Shown: positions 33,432-43,918, counted from the first letter of the stretch. The stretch: DNA of 48,628 bases from Planctomycetota bacterium (GCA_021781415.1 JAJXWW010000210.1:1-48628), one strand, 5' to 3'. Notes: generated from the letters alone by a model not told the origin. Numbers and translations are program-made.

Positions 33432-36400
33432 TCACGATGCCTCTTTCGCCTCCGCCGGTTTCTCGTCGTCGGGCCAATCCTCGAAGCGAACGGCGATGCG
33501 CCGCGAGATGCCGGACTCTTGCATCGTGATGCCGTAAAGCACATCGGCGCAGGCCATGGTTCGCTTCGAGTGCGTGACGATGATGAATTGCGAGTGATCG
33601 AGAAAATCTTTCAACACCGCCGTGAATCGACTGATGTTTGCCTCGTCGAGAGCCGCGTCCACTTCATCGAGAATGCAGAAAGGACTGGGCTTGCTGCGGA
33701 AGATGGCCAACAGAAGGGCCACCGCCGTCATCGTTTTCTCGCCACCCGACATCAGCGAGATGCCGCGCAACTCCTTGCCGGGAGGGCGGGCAATGACCTC
33801 GATACCGCTCTCTAAAACGTCATTTTCGTCTTCCAAGACGATGTCGGCCATGCCGCCGCCGAACAGCTTGCGGAACAGCTCTTGGAAGTGCGTGCGGATG
33901 GCGGCAAAAGTATCGGCAAACAACTTGCGACTGTCGGCGTTAATCTTGGCGATAATCTCTTGCAAAGCTCTCTGCGCCGACGTCAGATCGTCGTATTGGA
34001 TCTGCAGCGCCCCGGCGCGCGCTTCGAGTTCGGCCAATTCCTGGAGGGCATCGAGGTTGACGCTGCCGAGCCGGCTGAGCTTGCGGCGCAACTCTTCGAT
34101 CTCTTGCTCGGGAGCGAGGGGAGGCTCGCCGTCCGACGGAGGCAATTCCGTCGCCTTCTCGATCCCCTCGGCTTGGGACTTTTCGTAAAGTTCGGCAAGA
34201 TCGAGTTGATATTCCTCATGCAAACGAGAACACAGCGAATCGCGGCGATGGCGCAGATCGCTGACGGTCAGCTCGCGGGCATGGGCTTGCTCTTGTTGTT
34301 CGCGCCACAGATTTCGATTGCTCTGCGCTCGATCGTTGCGCTGTTGACGTTCGTGATGGACGCGCGAGCGTTCGCGTCCCAACTCGACGATCCGACGCTC
34401 GGCGGCCTCTTTGTGGAGATAGCAGATGGCCAAAGAAGACAAGGCTTCCAGCAGGGTTCTCCGGTTGTCTTCCCGGCGGGTGAGGGCGACGGACTGCTGG
34501 CGCTGCGTCTGATCGGATTCCCGCGCGCGCTGGTCCAAATCGCCGGCGATTTGCTCGTAGCGCGCGCGCAGCGAGTTGGTTCGCTCCTCGACTTGAGCCA
34601 AGTTCACGCGCGCCGCGAGTGCTTCCTGTTGGCGTTCCTGCCGGTGCGACTCGCCGTCGCGGATCTCGCTTTTGGCCTCTTGCAGGCGAGCCTGCAAGCG
34701 CTGCACTTCGGCGTCCGCGCCGGCGGCGCGATCGAGCGATTCTTGCCAGGCTTGCGTCAGGCGCTCGATTTCCCGTTCCAATTCCGTGATCTCGCCGCGG
34801 CTGACTTGCACCTCTTCGTGCAGACCCTCGCGCCGCTGACGGTGTTGACCGATGCGCGAGCGCAGATCGGATACTTGCTCGGACAAGACGTCGATTTCCT
34901 GTTGGCCGTTCTCCGCGCGATTGTCCAGCATCGCCAACGTCCCGCGCAAATCTTGTAAATCGCGCTCCAAGTCGGCGAGACGACGATCGAGTTCGGCGAT
35001 CTGTTCGCGCAACTCGCGCAGCTCGCTGCGGCGCGAGAGGATGCTCGTCTCGGCATGATGGACGCCGACGGTCAACGTGCCGTCCGCTTCCAATAATTCA
35101 CCCCGCAAGGTCACGAAGCGATGGCTGGGGAGATTGACCGATAGAGCGCGCGCCGCCGTCAGATCGCGGACGATCAGGGTGCCGGCCAACAAGCGAGCCG
35201 GCAAGTCGGCGAGTTCGGGGCGGTCGCACCGGACCACTTGTTCGGCCAAGGCGACGATGCCCGGATGCCCGATGGTTCGGGCGAACGGCAGCGCTCCCTT
35301 TGCGGAGACGAGACCGGCGGCTCCGGCGCGGCTGTCCGAAATCAAAGGGGGAGGAGGCGAAGGTCGGTTGTCGTTGGGTATCAGCGGAAGGAAACTCACC
35401 CGGCTTGAAAACGGTTGACCGCGCTGCCCCAGCGCTTGAACGAGTCGATCGGGATCGTTTACGACAAAGCGCTGTGCGCGCTCGCCCAAAGCCAAGTCGA
35501 TCAGCGGCGCGAACTCGCGACGGACGGTGAGAAACTCGGCGAGGATACCCAAGACCGCGCGCCACGGGTTTGGATCGGGTTGTTCGAGCAAGGCCAGCAA
35601 CTCGCGCGGGCCTGTGCCCAGCCCTTCGTGGCTGCGCTGGAGTCCTTCCAACACCTCGACCCGACTGTGCAAGCCGCTGCGTTGTTCGCGCAGATGGGCG
35701 GCGCGCTGCGTCGTCTCGTCGCGCACTTGGCGGAGCCGATCGCGTTCTTGTCGAAGATCGGCCAACGCTTGCCGCGCGCTGCCGAGCCGCGTTTGCATTT
35801 CGCTCTCGGCGGCACTCAGTTCTTCGAGTTCCAGATCGAGCGAAGCGAGATGTTCGGCGGCCTGTTCGCTGCGCTGCGAGAGGCGCGTCTTCTCGCGCGC
35901 TAGATTATCGACTTGGGCTTTGAAGCTGATGGCATCGTTTTTGAGCCGTCCGGCTTGACGCATGGATTCGAGATGTTCGTTCTCTTCGCGCTGCACCTGC
36001 ACGCGCAGATCGTTGAGGCGCGTCTCCGTGGCCTGCAATTGCTCCTCGCGTTGTCTTACGTTCTCGCTTTGCTCGCGGCTCAGCGATTCGACTTGACGCA
36101 ATTCTTCGCCAACCCGCGCGGCGGATTCGGCCAAGATGGCGACGTGCCGAGTCAATTCCGCGCCGCGCTGGCGCGCGCGCAGCAACTCTTTGTCGATGGT
36201 GTCGGCGTTGGTCCATTCGTGAGCCATTGTCGCTTCGTGCCCGGCGATCTGTTCGCGCGCCGAGGACAAGGCCGCCGCTTGCTCGCCGAGGGAAGCATCG
36301 AGTCGAGCCAGCGCATCCTCCAACTCTCGCAGCTCTTTTTCCCAGGCATCCGCCTGGGCCATTTGCTCGGACAGTTCCGAACGCATGCGATCCAGAACCG

Positions 36401-37133
36401 CCGTTTCTTCGCGCAATCGCTCGCTCAACGCATGGAACTCTTGCAGCCCAAGCGAGACGCGCAGTTCCTTCAAGCGCGCCGAATACTCCTGATAGCGCTG
36501 CGCCTTGGCCGCTTGTAGTTTGACCGAACGCAATTGCTTCTCAACTTCATCGAGAATGTCCCGTAGCCGAGCCACGTTTTGATCGACGCGCTCCAGTCGC
36601 CGCAGGGTTTCGATTTTCTTGGATTTGAAGCGGCTGATGCCGGCGGCTTCCTCGAAGATGGTTCGCCGGTCCTTGGTCGAGGCTTGTAGAAGCACATCGA
36701 CCCGCCCCTGTTCGATGATGCAATAGGCGTCGCTGCCCGCGCCGCTGCCAAGAAAGAGGTCTTTAACGTCCTTCAAACGGCAAACTTGATTGTTGATGAG
36801 ATATTCGCCCTCGCCGCCCCGATAGACGCGGCGAGTGATTTGCACTTCTTCGGCTGGGGTGGCGAGGACGTGGCGGGCGTTGTCGAAGGTCATGGTGACT
36901 TCGGCCAAGCCCAGGCCGCGACGCGATGCCGAGCCGTTGAAGATAACGTCCGCCATCTCGCCGCCGCGCAGGCTCTTGGCGCTCTGCTCGCCGAGAACCC
37001 AGCGCACCGAATCGACTATATTCGACTTTCCCGATCCGTTTGGTCCCACGATGCCGGTGACGCCGGGCGCGAAATCGAACTGTGTCTTGTCGGCGAACGA
37101 CTTGAAGCCAACCAGTTCGAGTCGTTTCAACAT
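33432..37133 (-). CDS. smc: Chromosome segregation ATPase SMC
   Basis: A 1233-residue SMC that, with ScpA and ScpB, extrudes and compacts DNA for segregation. The N-terminal head has [12 protein letters not shown] and Walker [10 protein letters not shown] at 30-38. Two long coiled coils surround a hinge around residues 520-680. The C-terminal head has the ABC signature [19 protein letters not shown] and Walker [20 protein letters not shown], then [12 protein letters not shown]. It is full length. Long open frames on the opposite strand are coding shadows. The gene follows the FlgI-like lipoprotein gene by 129 bases; scpA and scpB are not in the window. Confidence 0.97.
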   Translation of the reverse strand: MLKRLELVGFKSFADKTQFDFAPGVTGIVGPNGSGKSNIVDSVRWVLGEQSAKSLRGGEMADVIFNGSASRRGLGLAEVTMTFDNARHVLATPAEEVQITRRVYRGGEGEYLINNQVCRLKDVKDLFLGSGAGSDAYCIIEQGRVDVLLQASTKDRRTIFEEAAGISRFKSKKIETLRRLERVDQNVARLRDILDEVEKQLRSVKLQAAKAQRYQEYSARLKELRVSLGLQEFHALSERLREETAVLDRMRSELSEQMAQADAWEKELRELEDALARLDASLGEQAAALSSAREQIAGHEATMAHEWTNADTIDKELLRARQRGAELTRHVAILAESAARVGEELRQVESLSREQSENVRQREEQLQATETRLNDLRVQVQREENEHLESMRQAGRLKNDAISFKAQVDNLAREKTRLSQRSEQAAEHLASLDLELEELSAAESEMQTRLGSARQALADLRQERDRLRQVRDETTQRAAHLREQRSGLHSRVEVLEGLQRSHEGLGTGPRELLALLEQPDPNPWRAVLGILAEFLTVRREFAPLIDLALGERAQRFVVNDPDRLVQALGQRGQPFSSRVSFLPLIPNDNRPSPPPPLISDSRAGAAGLVSAKGALPFARTIGHPGIVALAEQVVRCDRPELADLPARLLAGTLIVRDLTAARALSVNLPSHRFVTLRGELLEADGTLTVGVHHAETSILSRRSELRELREQIAELDRRLADLERDLQDLRGTLAMLDNRAENGQQEIDVLSEQVSDLRSRIGQHRQRREGLHEEVQVSRGEITELEREIERLTQAWQESLDRAAGADAEVQRLQARLQEAKSEIRDGESHRQERQQEALAARVNLAQVEERTNSLRARYEQIAGDLDQRARESDQTQRQQSVALTRREDNRRTLLEALSSLAICYLHKEAAERRIVELGRERSRVHHERQQRNDRAQSNRNLWREQQEQAHARELTVSDLRHRRDSLCSRLHEEYQLDLAELYEKSQAEGIEKATELPPSDGEPPLAPEQEIEELRRKLSRLGSVNLDALQELAELEARAGALQIQYDDLTSAQRALQEIIAKINADSRKLFADTFAAIRTHFQELFRKLFGGGMADIVLEDENDVLESGIEVIARPPGKELRGISLMSGGEKTMTAVALLLAIFRSKPSPFCILDEVDAALDEANISRFTAVLKDFLDHSQFIIVTHSKRTMACADVLYGITMQESGISRRIAVRFEDWPDDEKPAEAKEAS

Positions 37134-37262
37134 GAAGGATCACCGCTGTTTGAACGACGTTTGCGCGAGAGTCATCCGTTGGCGGAGACCGAAGGGAATC
37201 GCGCGGCACTCGTGCCGCCTCCCATTCTCGTTCCGCAATGGAAAGCCTCTCTCCCCAAATAC

Positions 37263-39131
37263 TTACCGGGGGGCATCGAGCTTACGCTGTCTTTCTTGCA
37301 CCCGAGCGGCGTAGGGTGCAAGGCCATTATCGAACAGCGTCGGCGTCGCCCCAAGATCTTGGCCGGCGGGAATCAACTCGGCTTCGGCATCGCGCGGATC
37401 GGTTTTCTGGCGACCGAGCGAGGCCAATTCTTCAATCGGCGTGGCCTGAGGCAGGGCATCGCAACGCAGACGGCACGTCAAGACACCGCCCATGTCGGCC
37501 TGTTGCAACATCGTAACCACTTCGGGATACATGCAACCCATGTCGGCCAAGGTGTGTAACACTTTGGTCAACTCCAACGAGCAAGAGCGACGAAGGATGC
37601 CCTTGCTCCTCGACATGCGCGAAACGGTGCATCGGCTGTCGTCCTTCGAAGCGGTGACGACGAATTCTCCGGCTTGAAGGCCAAACTCCGGCTTCAACAT
37701 TGGCTCGTCGCCAAAGACGACGACCTCCGCTCGGCGCGTGCCCGAGATGTGAACCAAGGGTGTACCGCGGGTCGGAACCTGGTGGAGCCAGAACGATTCG
37801 TTGAGGTACTCGCCCTGAATGCTTTTGTCGCGCGGATCGAGCGCTCGCAGAGCGCGGAAAGCTCCGTAACGTGTTTCGTCTTCGCCGCCCGACGTCATCA
37901 ACTCGGCCAACCGAACGTGACAGATGGCTTCGTCGAGCGAGGCCATGGCCGTCAGTGCGAACGAGCGCAACAGCGGCGAACTCGCCACGGAAGAGGCCAA
38001 GATCTCGCCGCCCTCCGGATCGCCCAGATAGGACAGAGCCTCGGCGGAGCAGAATCGCACCAACGGATGTTCGCTTTTCAGTCCGCGTTTCAGCCCCGGC
38101 TTGCCGATCGGCCCCAACGCTTCCAACCGCAATGCCGCCACCACGGTGCGGGCCGGATCCAGGAGATCGGCCTCCAAACGCTGGCGATACGAGCGATGAT
38201 CCTCGCCTTTCCCGTTCAACGGGGCATTGAGGGCGTTGGTGTCCGAGACGAACGGAATGTCGAGGATGACGCGGAGGAAGCGCGGCGCGTTGAGACGATA
38301 TTGCGGCGGCACGCGCAGCACGACGTAAGAAGGGCCTTTGGCGATGGCGATGGACGTACCCGGTTCACCGGGCAAGCCGGCTAAGAAGGTTTCATTGATG
38401 CGCTGTTCGATCAACGAGGCGATGCGCGCGGATTGCTCCTTCATCATCAGGCTGAATGCTTGAGCGGCCAAGCAACGTCCGCCTCCCCAGAGGCGACCGC
38501 GTTTGACACTGGAGTTCTCGTCTTCGTCATTGGAACCCATGCCGACCAGCAACGAGCCTTCGGCCTTGACGATGGGATGGCCTCGCAACAATCCGTGCGG
38601 GCCGTTCGGATCGGAGGTTGGGGCGAGGCGTTCGGCGAAATCATAGTTGAAGAGGTAACATTTGTGCAAATAGCCGCCGCGCAAACTGGAGGCTCGACTC
38701 CCGCGCGGCAACATGACCTCCAAGTCGATGGCCTCGCCCTTGTTGGTTCCCGGAGGGATCAGCCCCGAGACGAAGACCATGGCGTGATTGGGCGATTTCA
38801 TCACTTCGCGGATGTCCTTGACGCCTTCCTTGCGCAGTTCGTTCTCCAGAATGTCTCGGTAGCTGTCTTGGGGACAATCGCCGCCGGTGCCTTCGAGACC
38901 GACGACCAACCCGACGCCACCGACAGGCATGGGTAGGGCGTTGCCCACCGTTGCCTTGTCGCGGATCGTTTCGAGGGCGTAGCGATCGCCCTCGTCTTCC
39001 GCTTGCGAGCGGGTTTGCAGGGTGGTGCATCCGAACAGCCCCACGAGTGTGAGCAGTCCGGCCCCCAGCACCCCCCGCACGACCCACTGGCCGACCCCTT
39101 GCCGACGCGCGATCCAGGCACAACACTTCAT
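37263..39131 (-). CDS. Lipoprotein with a FlgI (flagellar P-ring)-like domain
   Basis: A 622-residue protein with a lipoprotein signal: basic n-region, hydrophobic 19-34, lipobox LFG-Cys35. Residues 60-175 resemble FlgI: VGGVGLVVGLEGTGGD, ILENELRKEGVKDIREVMKSPNHAMVFVSGLIPPGTNKGEAIDLEV and SSLRGGYL, where FlgI has GYGLVVGLNGTGD and SLRGG. Residues ~325-430 look like HEAT-type repeats (PLVRFCSAEALSYLGDPEGGEILASS). No flagellar neighbour exists, so a role as an envelope ring or scaffold in another machine is inferred. A GTG at 39191 is an alternative start, but 39131 gives the better signal peptide. It is upstream of smc on the same strand. Confidence 0.72.
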   Translation of the reverse strand: MKCCAWIARRQGVGQWVVRGVLGAGLLTLVGLFGCTTLQTRSQAEDEGDRYALETIRDKATVGNALPMPVGGVGLVVGLEGTGGDCPQDSYRDILENELRKEGVKDIREVMKSPNHAMVFVSGLIPPGTNKGEAIDLEVMLPRGSRASSLRGGYLHKCYLFNYDFAERLAPTSDPNGPHGLLRGHPIVKAEGSLLVGMGSNDEDENSSVKRGRLWGGGRCLAAQAFSLMMKEQSARIASLIEQRINETFLAGLPGEPGTSIAIAKGPSYVVLRVPPQYRLNAPRFLRVILDIPFVSDTNALNAPLNGKGEDHRSYRQRLEADLLDPARTVVAALRLEALGPIGKPGLKRGLKSEHPLVRFCSAEALSYLGDPEGGEILASSVASSPLLRSFALTAMASLDEAICHVRLAELMTSGGEDETRYGAFRALRALDPRDKSIQGEYLNESFWLHQVPTRGTPLVHISGTRRAEVVVFGDEPMLKPEFGLQAGEFVVTASKDDSRCTVSRMSRSKGILRRSCSLELTKVLHTLADMGCMYPEVVTMLQQADMGGVLTCRLRCDALPQATPIEELASLGRQKTDPRDAEAELIPAGQDLGATPTLFDNGLAPYAARVQERQRKLDAPR

Positions 39132-39550
39132 GGCCAACGCCCCCGAACGATGGATGGCTCTCCGCACGAGCCGGAAGCCATCCCGGCCCACCTCTTTATT
39201 CCGAAAGAAGCCTGTAGAGGGGGCGAACCATAGAAACTCCTCGTCATCGTGTCAAGCCCGATTTAGGGCAAATGTCGGGACGCAATGAAAATGTCCTCGC
39301 TTCGGTTCTCTCGCTCCCAAGTGCCCGACGCATACCCTTCCTCCCTTCTTCACTGAGAAATTTTCGATTCGAGCCTCTCCCTTCCCGTGACGCTACCGAA
39401 GACTTTTTCCGATGCGCCCCCTAAACTCAGTAGAGAAGAGTTGGGGATGTGGTACATTGGAGAGGAAAGTAGCGCTGAGCCGTGGACGGAGCGACGATTG
39501 CGAATCGTCGAGGGCGGTTCCAACACTCGAACAAACGCGATGGAGTACCG
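39132..39550. other. Divergent intergenic region
   Basis: About 420 bases between divergent genes. No gene seen. An 8-bp perfect dyad CGACGATT-GCG-AATCGTCG at 39492-39510 lies 40 bases before the isochorismatase-ThuA start and could be an operator or leader hairpin. I find no consensus-like promoter for either gene. Confidence 0.45.
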
Positions 39551-41200
39551 ATGAACACTCGCACAAGTATCCGATGGATGGCGCTCGTTCTCATGGGTTC
39601 GGCAACCGCGATGGCGAGTGAGGCCCTAAGAGCGGAGCAAAAGGCGGAAGCATTGTCGCTGACGCTGCGCAAGCGCGTCGAAACGAAAGCGGGCAGCGGG
39701 CGCTTCCATGCGATCGTGGCACCGGCTCAATGGGACACGAAAAAGACCGCGATTATCGTTTGTGACGTCTGGGATTCGCACCACTGTCTCAACGCCGTGC
39801 GGCGCGTGGGCGAAATGGCTCCTCGTCTCAATCGAGTGTTGGTGGAAGCGCGGCGGCGGGGCGTCCTCATCGTTCATGCTCCAAGCGATTGCATGGCTGC
39901 TTACAAGGATCATCCGGCGCGGCAAAACGCGCTCAAAACACCGCGCTCCAAGCATTTGCCCAAGGACATCGGCACTTGGTGCAATCGCATCCCAGCGGAG
40001 GAAAAGGGAACCTATCCGATCGATCAATCCGACGGCGGCGAAGACGACGATCCGGCGGAGCATCGAGCCTGGGCCGAAAAACTGCAGAAGATGGGGCGCA
40101 ATCCGCGCGCGCCGTGGAAGTCCCAAGTCGATGTATTGCAGATCGACGACCGCGATACTATTAGCGACAAGGGCGAGGAGATTTGGAGCGTATTCGAGCA
40201 ACGCGGCATCGAGAACGTCGTACTCGCCGGCGTACATACCAATATGTGCGTTCTCGGTCGGCCGTTCGGCTTGCGACAGATGGCCAAGAACGGCAAGAAC
40301 GTCGTGCTGATGCGAGATCTGACCGACACCATGTACAATCCCGCGCGGTCTCCGTTTGTCAGCCATTTTACCGGCACCGATCTGATCGTCGAACACATCG
40401 AGAAGTGGGTGTGCCCGACGATCACCAGCGATCAGATTCTCGGCGGCAAGCCGTTTCGGTTCTCCGGCGACAAGCGGCCCCATGTCGTCGTGCTGATAGC
40501 CGAGTCGGAATATCAGACGGCGCGAACGCTGCCAGAGTTCGCCCTCAAACACTTGGGCAAGGACTTCCGAGTCAGCATCGTCTTCGGCAGCAAATCGAAC
40601 GCCCAGGATGTGCCCGGACTCGAAGTATTGAACGAAGCGGACGTGCTGCTTCTTAGCGTGCGCCGCCGCGCATTGCCCACAAAAGAGATGGATAGAATCC
40701 GAAAATATGTCGCCGACGGCAAGCCAGTCGTCGGCATCCGCACGGCCAGTCATGCCTTTTCGCTCAACGGCAAGAAACCGCCGGAAGGATGCGCGACCTG
40801 GGAGACGTTCGATCCCGATGTCTTTGGCGGACATTACACCGGCCATCACGGCGCGGGGCCGAAGGTTGTCGTCGAAGCGGCCGAGGGGGCGGGCGAACAT
40901 CCGATTCTCTCGGGCGTCGCGCTGTCTGAATTGGCAGGCAACGGCTCGCTCTACAAAGTCAGCCCGTTGGCCAAGACGGCGAAGCCGCTGGCGATCGGGT
41001 CGATCCCCGGCCAACCGCGAGAGCCTATCTTGTGGACGCACGCCACCAAGGCGGGCGGGCGGGTCGTCTACACCTCACTGGGACATCCCGACGATTTCAA
41101 GGAGGCGTCGTTCAATCGCCTGTTGGCGAATGCCATCCATTGGGCGGCCGGTTTGCCGATTGGCGAACGACGCCCCGCCGCATCCTCGACGCGCCGCTGA
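39551..41200 (+). CDS. Secreted isochorismatase-like / ThuA-like fusion protein
   Basis: A 549-residue protein with a signal peptide (residues 1-22, WMALVLMGSATAMASEA) and two domains. Residues ~60-290 are a cysteine hydrolase of the isochorismatase family: TAIIVCDVWDSHHC with Asp72, and ENVVLAGVHTNMCVLGRPFGLRQM with nucleophile Cys233. Residues ~305-540 are a ThuA-like (trehalose-utilisation) glutamine-amidotransferase fold: HVVVLIAESEYQTARTLPEFA, ADVLLLSVRRRALPTKEMDRIRKYVADGKPVVGIRTASHAF, HHGAGPKV and GRVVYTSLGHPDDF. Each half is common in planctomycetes separately; their fusion suggests one exported catabolic enzyme. Substrate unknown. TGGAGT precedes the ATG at 39551. Confidence 0.85.
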   Translation: MNTRTSIRWMALVLMGSATAMASEALRAEQKAEALSLTLRKRVETKAGSGRFHAIVAPAQWDTKKTAIIVCDVWDSHHCLNAVRRVGEMAPRLNRVLVEARRRGVLIVHAPSDCMAAYKDHPARQNALKTPRSKHLPKDIGTWCNRIPAEEKGTYPIDQSDGGEDDDPAEHRAWAEKLQKMGRNPRAPWKSQVDVLQIDDRDTISDKGEEIWSVFEQRGIENVVLAGVHTNMCVLGRPFGLRQMAKNGKNVVLMRDLTDTMYNPARSPFVSHFTGTDLIVEHIEKWVCPTITSDQILGGKPFRFSGDKRPHVVVLIAESEYQTARTLPEFALKHLGKDFRVSIVFGSKSNAQDVPGLEVLNEADVLLLSVRRRALPTKEMDRIRKYVADGKPVVGIRTASHAFSLNGKKPPEGCATWETFDPDVFGGHYTGHHGAGPKVVVEAAEGAGEHPILSGVALSELAGNGSLYKVSPLAKTAKPLAIGSIPGQPREPILWTHATKAGGRVVYTSLGHPDDFKEASFNRLLANAIHWAAGLPIGERRPAASSTRR

Positions 41201-41209
41201 GGTCGTGCC

Positions 41210-42721
41210 TTAGATACCATACAAGGGGCCGAATTTCTCGCGGAGATATGTCATAAACGGTCGATGACTGAGTGGGCGATCCGTCACGCGCCGGCACAAC
41301 GCGCCGGCGCGATGGCGCTGGCCGGAGCGATGGATCTTGGCGTTGAGCCAGCCTTTCAATCCGCCGAATCGACCGGCGCGGAACTCTCCATCGAGATTGC
41401 CGAGGTCTTGCCGCGCCCGTTCCATGAACTGCGCCGCATACAAATTGCCGAGTGTATAAGTAGGAAAATAGCCAATGCCGCCCATGCTCCAATGAATGTC
41501 CTGCAAACAACCCTTGGCGGCACTCGGCGGCGTCAGTCCAAAGAATTGCTTAAACTTTTCGTTCCACGCGCCGGGCACGTCCGCCGGTTGCAAATCGCCG
41601 CTGACGAGCGCTTGCTCCAGTTCGAATCGCAGGATGATGTGCATGTTGTAGGTGGCCTCGTCGGCTTCGACGCGGATGAACGATGGCCGAACGTCGTTAA
41701 TGGCAAACAGGAAATCGTCGAGGGCGACATCGCCCAACGCGGATGGAAACGCTCGCTGCGCGCGGGGGAAGAAATGTTCCCAGAAAGGCCGACTCCGCCC
41801 CACTTGGTTCTCCCACAAGCGCGATTGCGATTCGTGAATGCCCAACGATGCCGCCGTGCCGAGCGGCGCGCCGAAATGCTCGGCGGGCAAGCCCTGTTCG
41901 TAGATGCCGTGACCGGCTTCGTGAAGGATGCCGAAGAATGCCTCGTTGAAGTGATGGACGTTGTAGCGCGTGGTGATGCGGCAATCGCCGGGACCGAGGC
42001 CGCTGCAAAACGGATGCGTGGTCACATCGAGCCGACCGGACTCAAAATCGAAACCGATGGCCGTCGCGGCTTCGCGTCCGAAACGCTCTTGTTGTTCGAG
42101 CGGATAATCGCGCTCCAACAATTCTCGTCGCGGCCGCATTTTCGACGCGGCGATAGCCGACACCAAAGGCACCAGATCGGCGCGCAGCGCCGCAAACACC
42201 TGAGTGATCTCCGCCGTCGTCGCGCCCGGTTCGTACTCGTCGAGCAAGGCATCGTAGGGAACCGAGGTGTAGCCGATCGCCTGCGCCTTTTGGCGCAGCA
42301 GCGCCACCACTTTTTCGAGCCACGGTTGAAAAGCCGCGAAATCGTCGGCCTGTCGTGCTTCTTGCCATGCCTGTTGGGCGCGCGTGGTGACGCGGGCTAA
42401 TTCTTCGACGAGTTCGTTGGACAGCTTGACGGCGCGATCGTACTGGCGTCGAATCTCACGCACATTGGCGGCAGTGTCGCTTTCGGCATCCTTTCCGAGC
42501 GGCGATGCTTCAACGGTGGCCAACAGCTCGCCGAGGACGGGAGCGGTCAACATCTCGTGCCCCAGACGCGCCAGCAAGGCCATCTGTTCGGCGCGATGGG
42601 CCGAGCCGCGCTGCGGCATATAGGTGCGTTCGTCCCAGCCGAGCAAGCCGGCGCACGATTCGAGCAGCGCGCTCTCGCGGACGCGGCGGAGCAACTCCGA
42701 GTAAGCCGTCGTGGATTCCAT
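41210..42721 (-). CDS. Carboxypeptidase Taq family (M32) metallopeptidase
   Basis: A 503-residue zinc carboxypeptidase of family M32, which removes C-terminal residues with broad specificity. The active site HExxH is His267-Glu268-Ala-Gly-His271 (FFGILHEAGHGIYEQG), with the third zinc ligand Glu297 in LGIHESQSRLWEN. The DVTTHPFCSGLGPGDCRITTRY and SPTYTLGN-type (YFPTYTLGNLYAAQF) blocks are family-specific. No signal peptide is present, so it acts in the cytoplasm. I start at 42721 because GCGAGG precedes it; the frame is open 81 bases further but unlike the family. Its 3' end faces the preceding gene, ten bases apart. Confidence 0.94.
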   Translation of the reverse strand: MESTTAYSELLRRVRESALLESCAGLLGWDERTYMPQRGSAHRAEQMALLARLGHEMLTAPVLGELLATVEASPLGKDAESDTAANVREIRRQYDRAVKLSNELVEELARVTTRAQQAWQEARQADDFAAFQPWLEKVVALLRQKAQAIGYTSVPYDALLDEYEPGATTAEITQVFAALRADLVPLVSAIAASKMRPRRELLERDYPLEQQERFGREAATAIGFDFESGRLDVTTHPFCSGLGPGDCRITTRYNVHHFNEAFFGILHEAGHGIYEQGLPAEHFGAPLGTAASLGIHESQSRLWENQVGRSRPFWEHFFPRAQRAFPSALGDVALDDFLFAINDVRPSFIRVEADEATYNMHIILRFELEQALVSGDLQPADVPGAWNEKFKQFFGLTPPSAAKGCLQDIHWSMGGIGYFPTYTLGNLYAAQFMERARQDLGNLDGEFRAGRFGGLKGWLNAKIHRSGQRHRAGALCRRVTDRPLSHRPFMTYLREKFGPLYGI

Positions 42722-42841
42722 GCGTGCATTCCTCGCTTCAATGGATTTCTTGACTTCGATTCCTAAAATGTCCGCGACCTCCTCACGGCGAGGAGGAGCC
42801 ACGAAGGCTATTCGTCATTTCGCGGAGGGGGTAGTAGTTCC

Positions 42842-43219
42842 ATGCCGAAGGTCAGTTTCGTCAACGAGAAACAAGAGATCGAGGTCGATGCCGGCGCGAA
42901 CCTGCGCGAGGCGGCGCGCAAGGCTGGTATCTCTGTCTACAAGGGGCTAGATCGTTACGTCAATTGTATGGGATTCGGCTTGTGCGGCACCTGTCGGGTG
43001 CTGGTCAAGAAGGGGATGGAAAACCTCAGCCCGAAGTCGTTCATGGAGAAATTGAACATGAACGCGCATCCGTTGACGATGTTCGCGGCCATCGGTCACG
43101 AGAACGAAATGCGCCTCTCGTGTCAGGTGAAAGTGAACGGCGATTGCTCGGTTCAAACGACGCCCGAGTTCAATCTGAGCGGTGAGAATTTCTGGCAGAA
43201 GCCGTATCCGAACAAATAA
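42842..43219 (+). CDS. 2Fe-2S ferredoxin-like electron carrier
   Basis: A 125-residue ferredoxin of the plant-type (beta-grasp) fold. The four likely cluster ligands are Cys42, Cys48, Cys51 and Cys94 (NCMGFGLCGTCRV and MRLSCQVKV). C-x5-C-x2-C with a 42-residue gap to the last cysteine is longer than in classical plant ferredoxins and suits bacterial oxidoreductase-associated or stand-alone [2Fe-2S] proteins. Cys102 is additional. A 22-residue extension follows the domain. No reductase or oxygenase gene adjoins, so the partner is unknown. It lies between convergent and divergent minus-strand genes as a single unit. Confidence 0.88.
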   Translation: MPKVSFVNEKQEIEVDAGANLREAARKAGISVYKGLDRYVNCMGFGLCGTCRVLVKKGMENLSPKSFMEKLNMNAHPLTMFAAIGHENEMRLSCQVKVNGDCSVQTTPEFNLSGENFWQKPYPNK

Positions 43220-43235
43220 CAGGCGATCGGAGAAC

Positions 43236-43266
43236 CCCCTCTCCCCCTGACTACAGGGGTGAGGGG
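43236..43266. repeat. G/C-rich hairpin repeat between convergent genes
   Basis: A run CCCCTCTCCCC pairs with GGGGTGAGGGG around about nine bases with one mismatch. It lies between the ferredoxin stop and the glycine-zipper stop. A 16-base part of the right arm (43252-43267) recurs at 33398-33413 with one change, in another convergent junction. Possible bidirectional terminator or dispersed repeat. Confidence 0.55.
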
Positions 43267-43312
43267 AGCTTTGAAGATACTCTCTAACCGTTCGATACAA
43301 GAGGCGATACGT

Positions 43313-43918
43313 CTATCGCCAACCGCGTCCGCCCCACCCGTAGCCGAATCCAACGACCGGCGCGGGGGTGACATATTCGACGACGGGCCGTTCGACGACG
43401 ACCGGTGTGGCGGTGTAGACGGTGCGGACGGGGGCGGGACGCAAGGCGGTGTCTTGGAGCGCCTGGATGACGCGCGTGTCTACTCCCTGCCGATTGAGAA
43501 AAATGAGTTGGTCCCCCGTCAGGCGATAGACGACGCCGCTCGTGCGGACCTGCTCGACGATCTGCTGCCAGGGAACCGCGTTCTGAGTCATGTTGACGAT
43601 GTCGTCCAGACTGGGCGCGCGGGCCGCTGTTTCGTTGGCCACAGCCTGAGCGTTGCGCTGCGCCTGTTTGTCGCGGGCAATATCGACTCCTGCCCCCGCC
43701 AGTGTACCGGCTCCCGCGCCGATCGCGCCGCCGAGCAGCGCCCCGCCCGGGCAATGGCTCAACAACCCGCCCACGCCCGCGCCGATGAGTCCTCCAGCCG
43801 CCGCGCCAGTTCCCGCCGCCGTTTCACAGCCGGCGTTCGTCACCATGCACGCGACGAAAGCAGAGAAGAAAAGTCTCTTCGACCAACCAAACGCTTGCGG
43901 CTTGCGTACAAGTATCAT
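43313..43918 (-). CDS. Glycine-zipper envelope protein
   Basis: A 201-residue exported protein. The N-terminus has a signal segment (SKRLFFSAFVACMVTNAG-Cys31), possibly a lipobox, although position -3 is Asn rather than Leu. Residues 33-80 form a glycine-zipper region (GTGAAAGGLIGAGVGGLLSHCPGGALLGGAIGAGAGTLAGAGVDIA), which packs into membranes. A helical segment, AQRNAQAVANETA, and a domain AVPWQQIVEQVRTSGVVYRLTGDQLIFLNRQGVDTRVIQALQDT follow, and then a Pro/Val tail. It is likely an outer-membrane or envelope structural protein. AGGGAG lies eight bases before the start at 43918; the longer frame to 43948 has no signal. Confidence 0.75.
   Translation of the reverse strand: MILVRKPQAFGWSKRLFFSAFVACMVTNAGCETAAGTGAAAGGLIGAGVGGLLSHCPGGALLGGAIGAGAGTLAGAGVDIARDKQAQRNAQAVANETAARAPSLDDIVNMTQNAVPWQQIVEQVRTSGVVYRLTGDQLIFLNRQGVDTRVIQALQDTALRPAPVRTVYTATPVVVERPVVEYVTPAPVVGFGYGWGGRGWR

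Noticed and set aside
33882..34958. Long open frame (358 codons) on the plus strand inside smc
   Set aside because: It lies antisense to the SMC coiled coil, whose homology is unambiguous; high G+C coding DNA often leaves the opposite strand open. No domain features.
37263..39131. Genuine flagellar P-ring gene flgI
   Set aside because: It has a lipobox, nearly double the FlgI length, and no flagellar neighbours; only the N-terminal blocks resemble FlgI.
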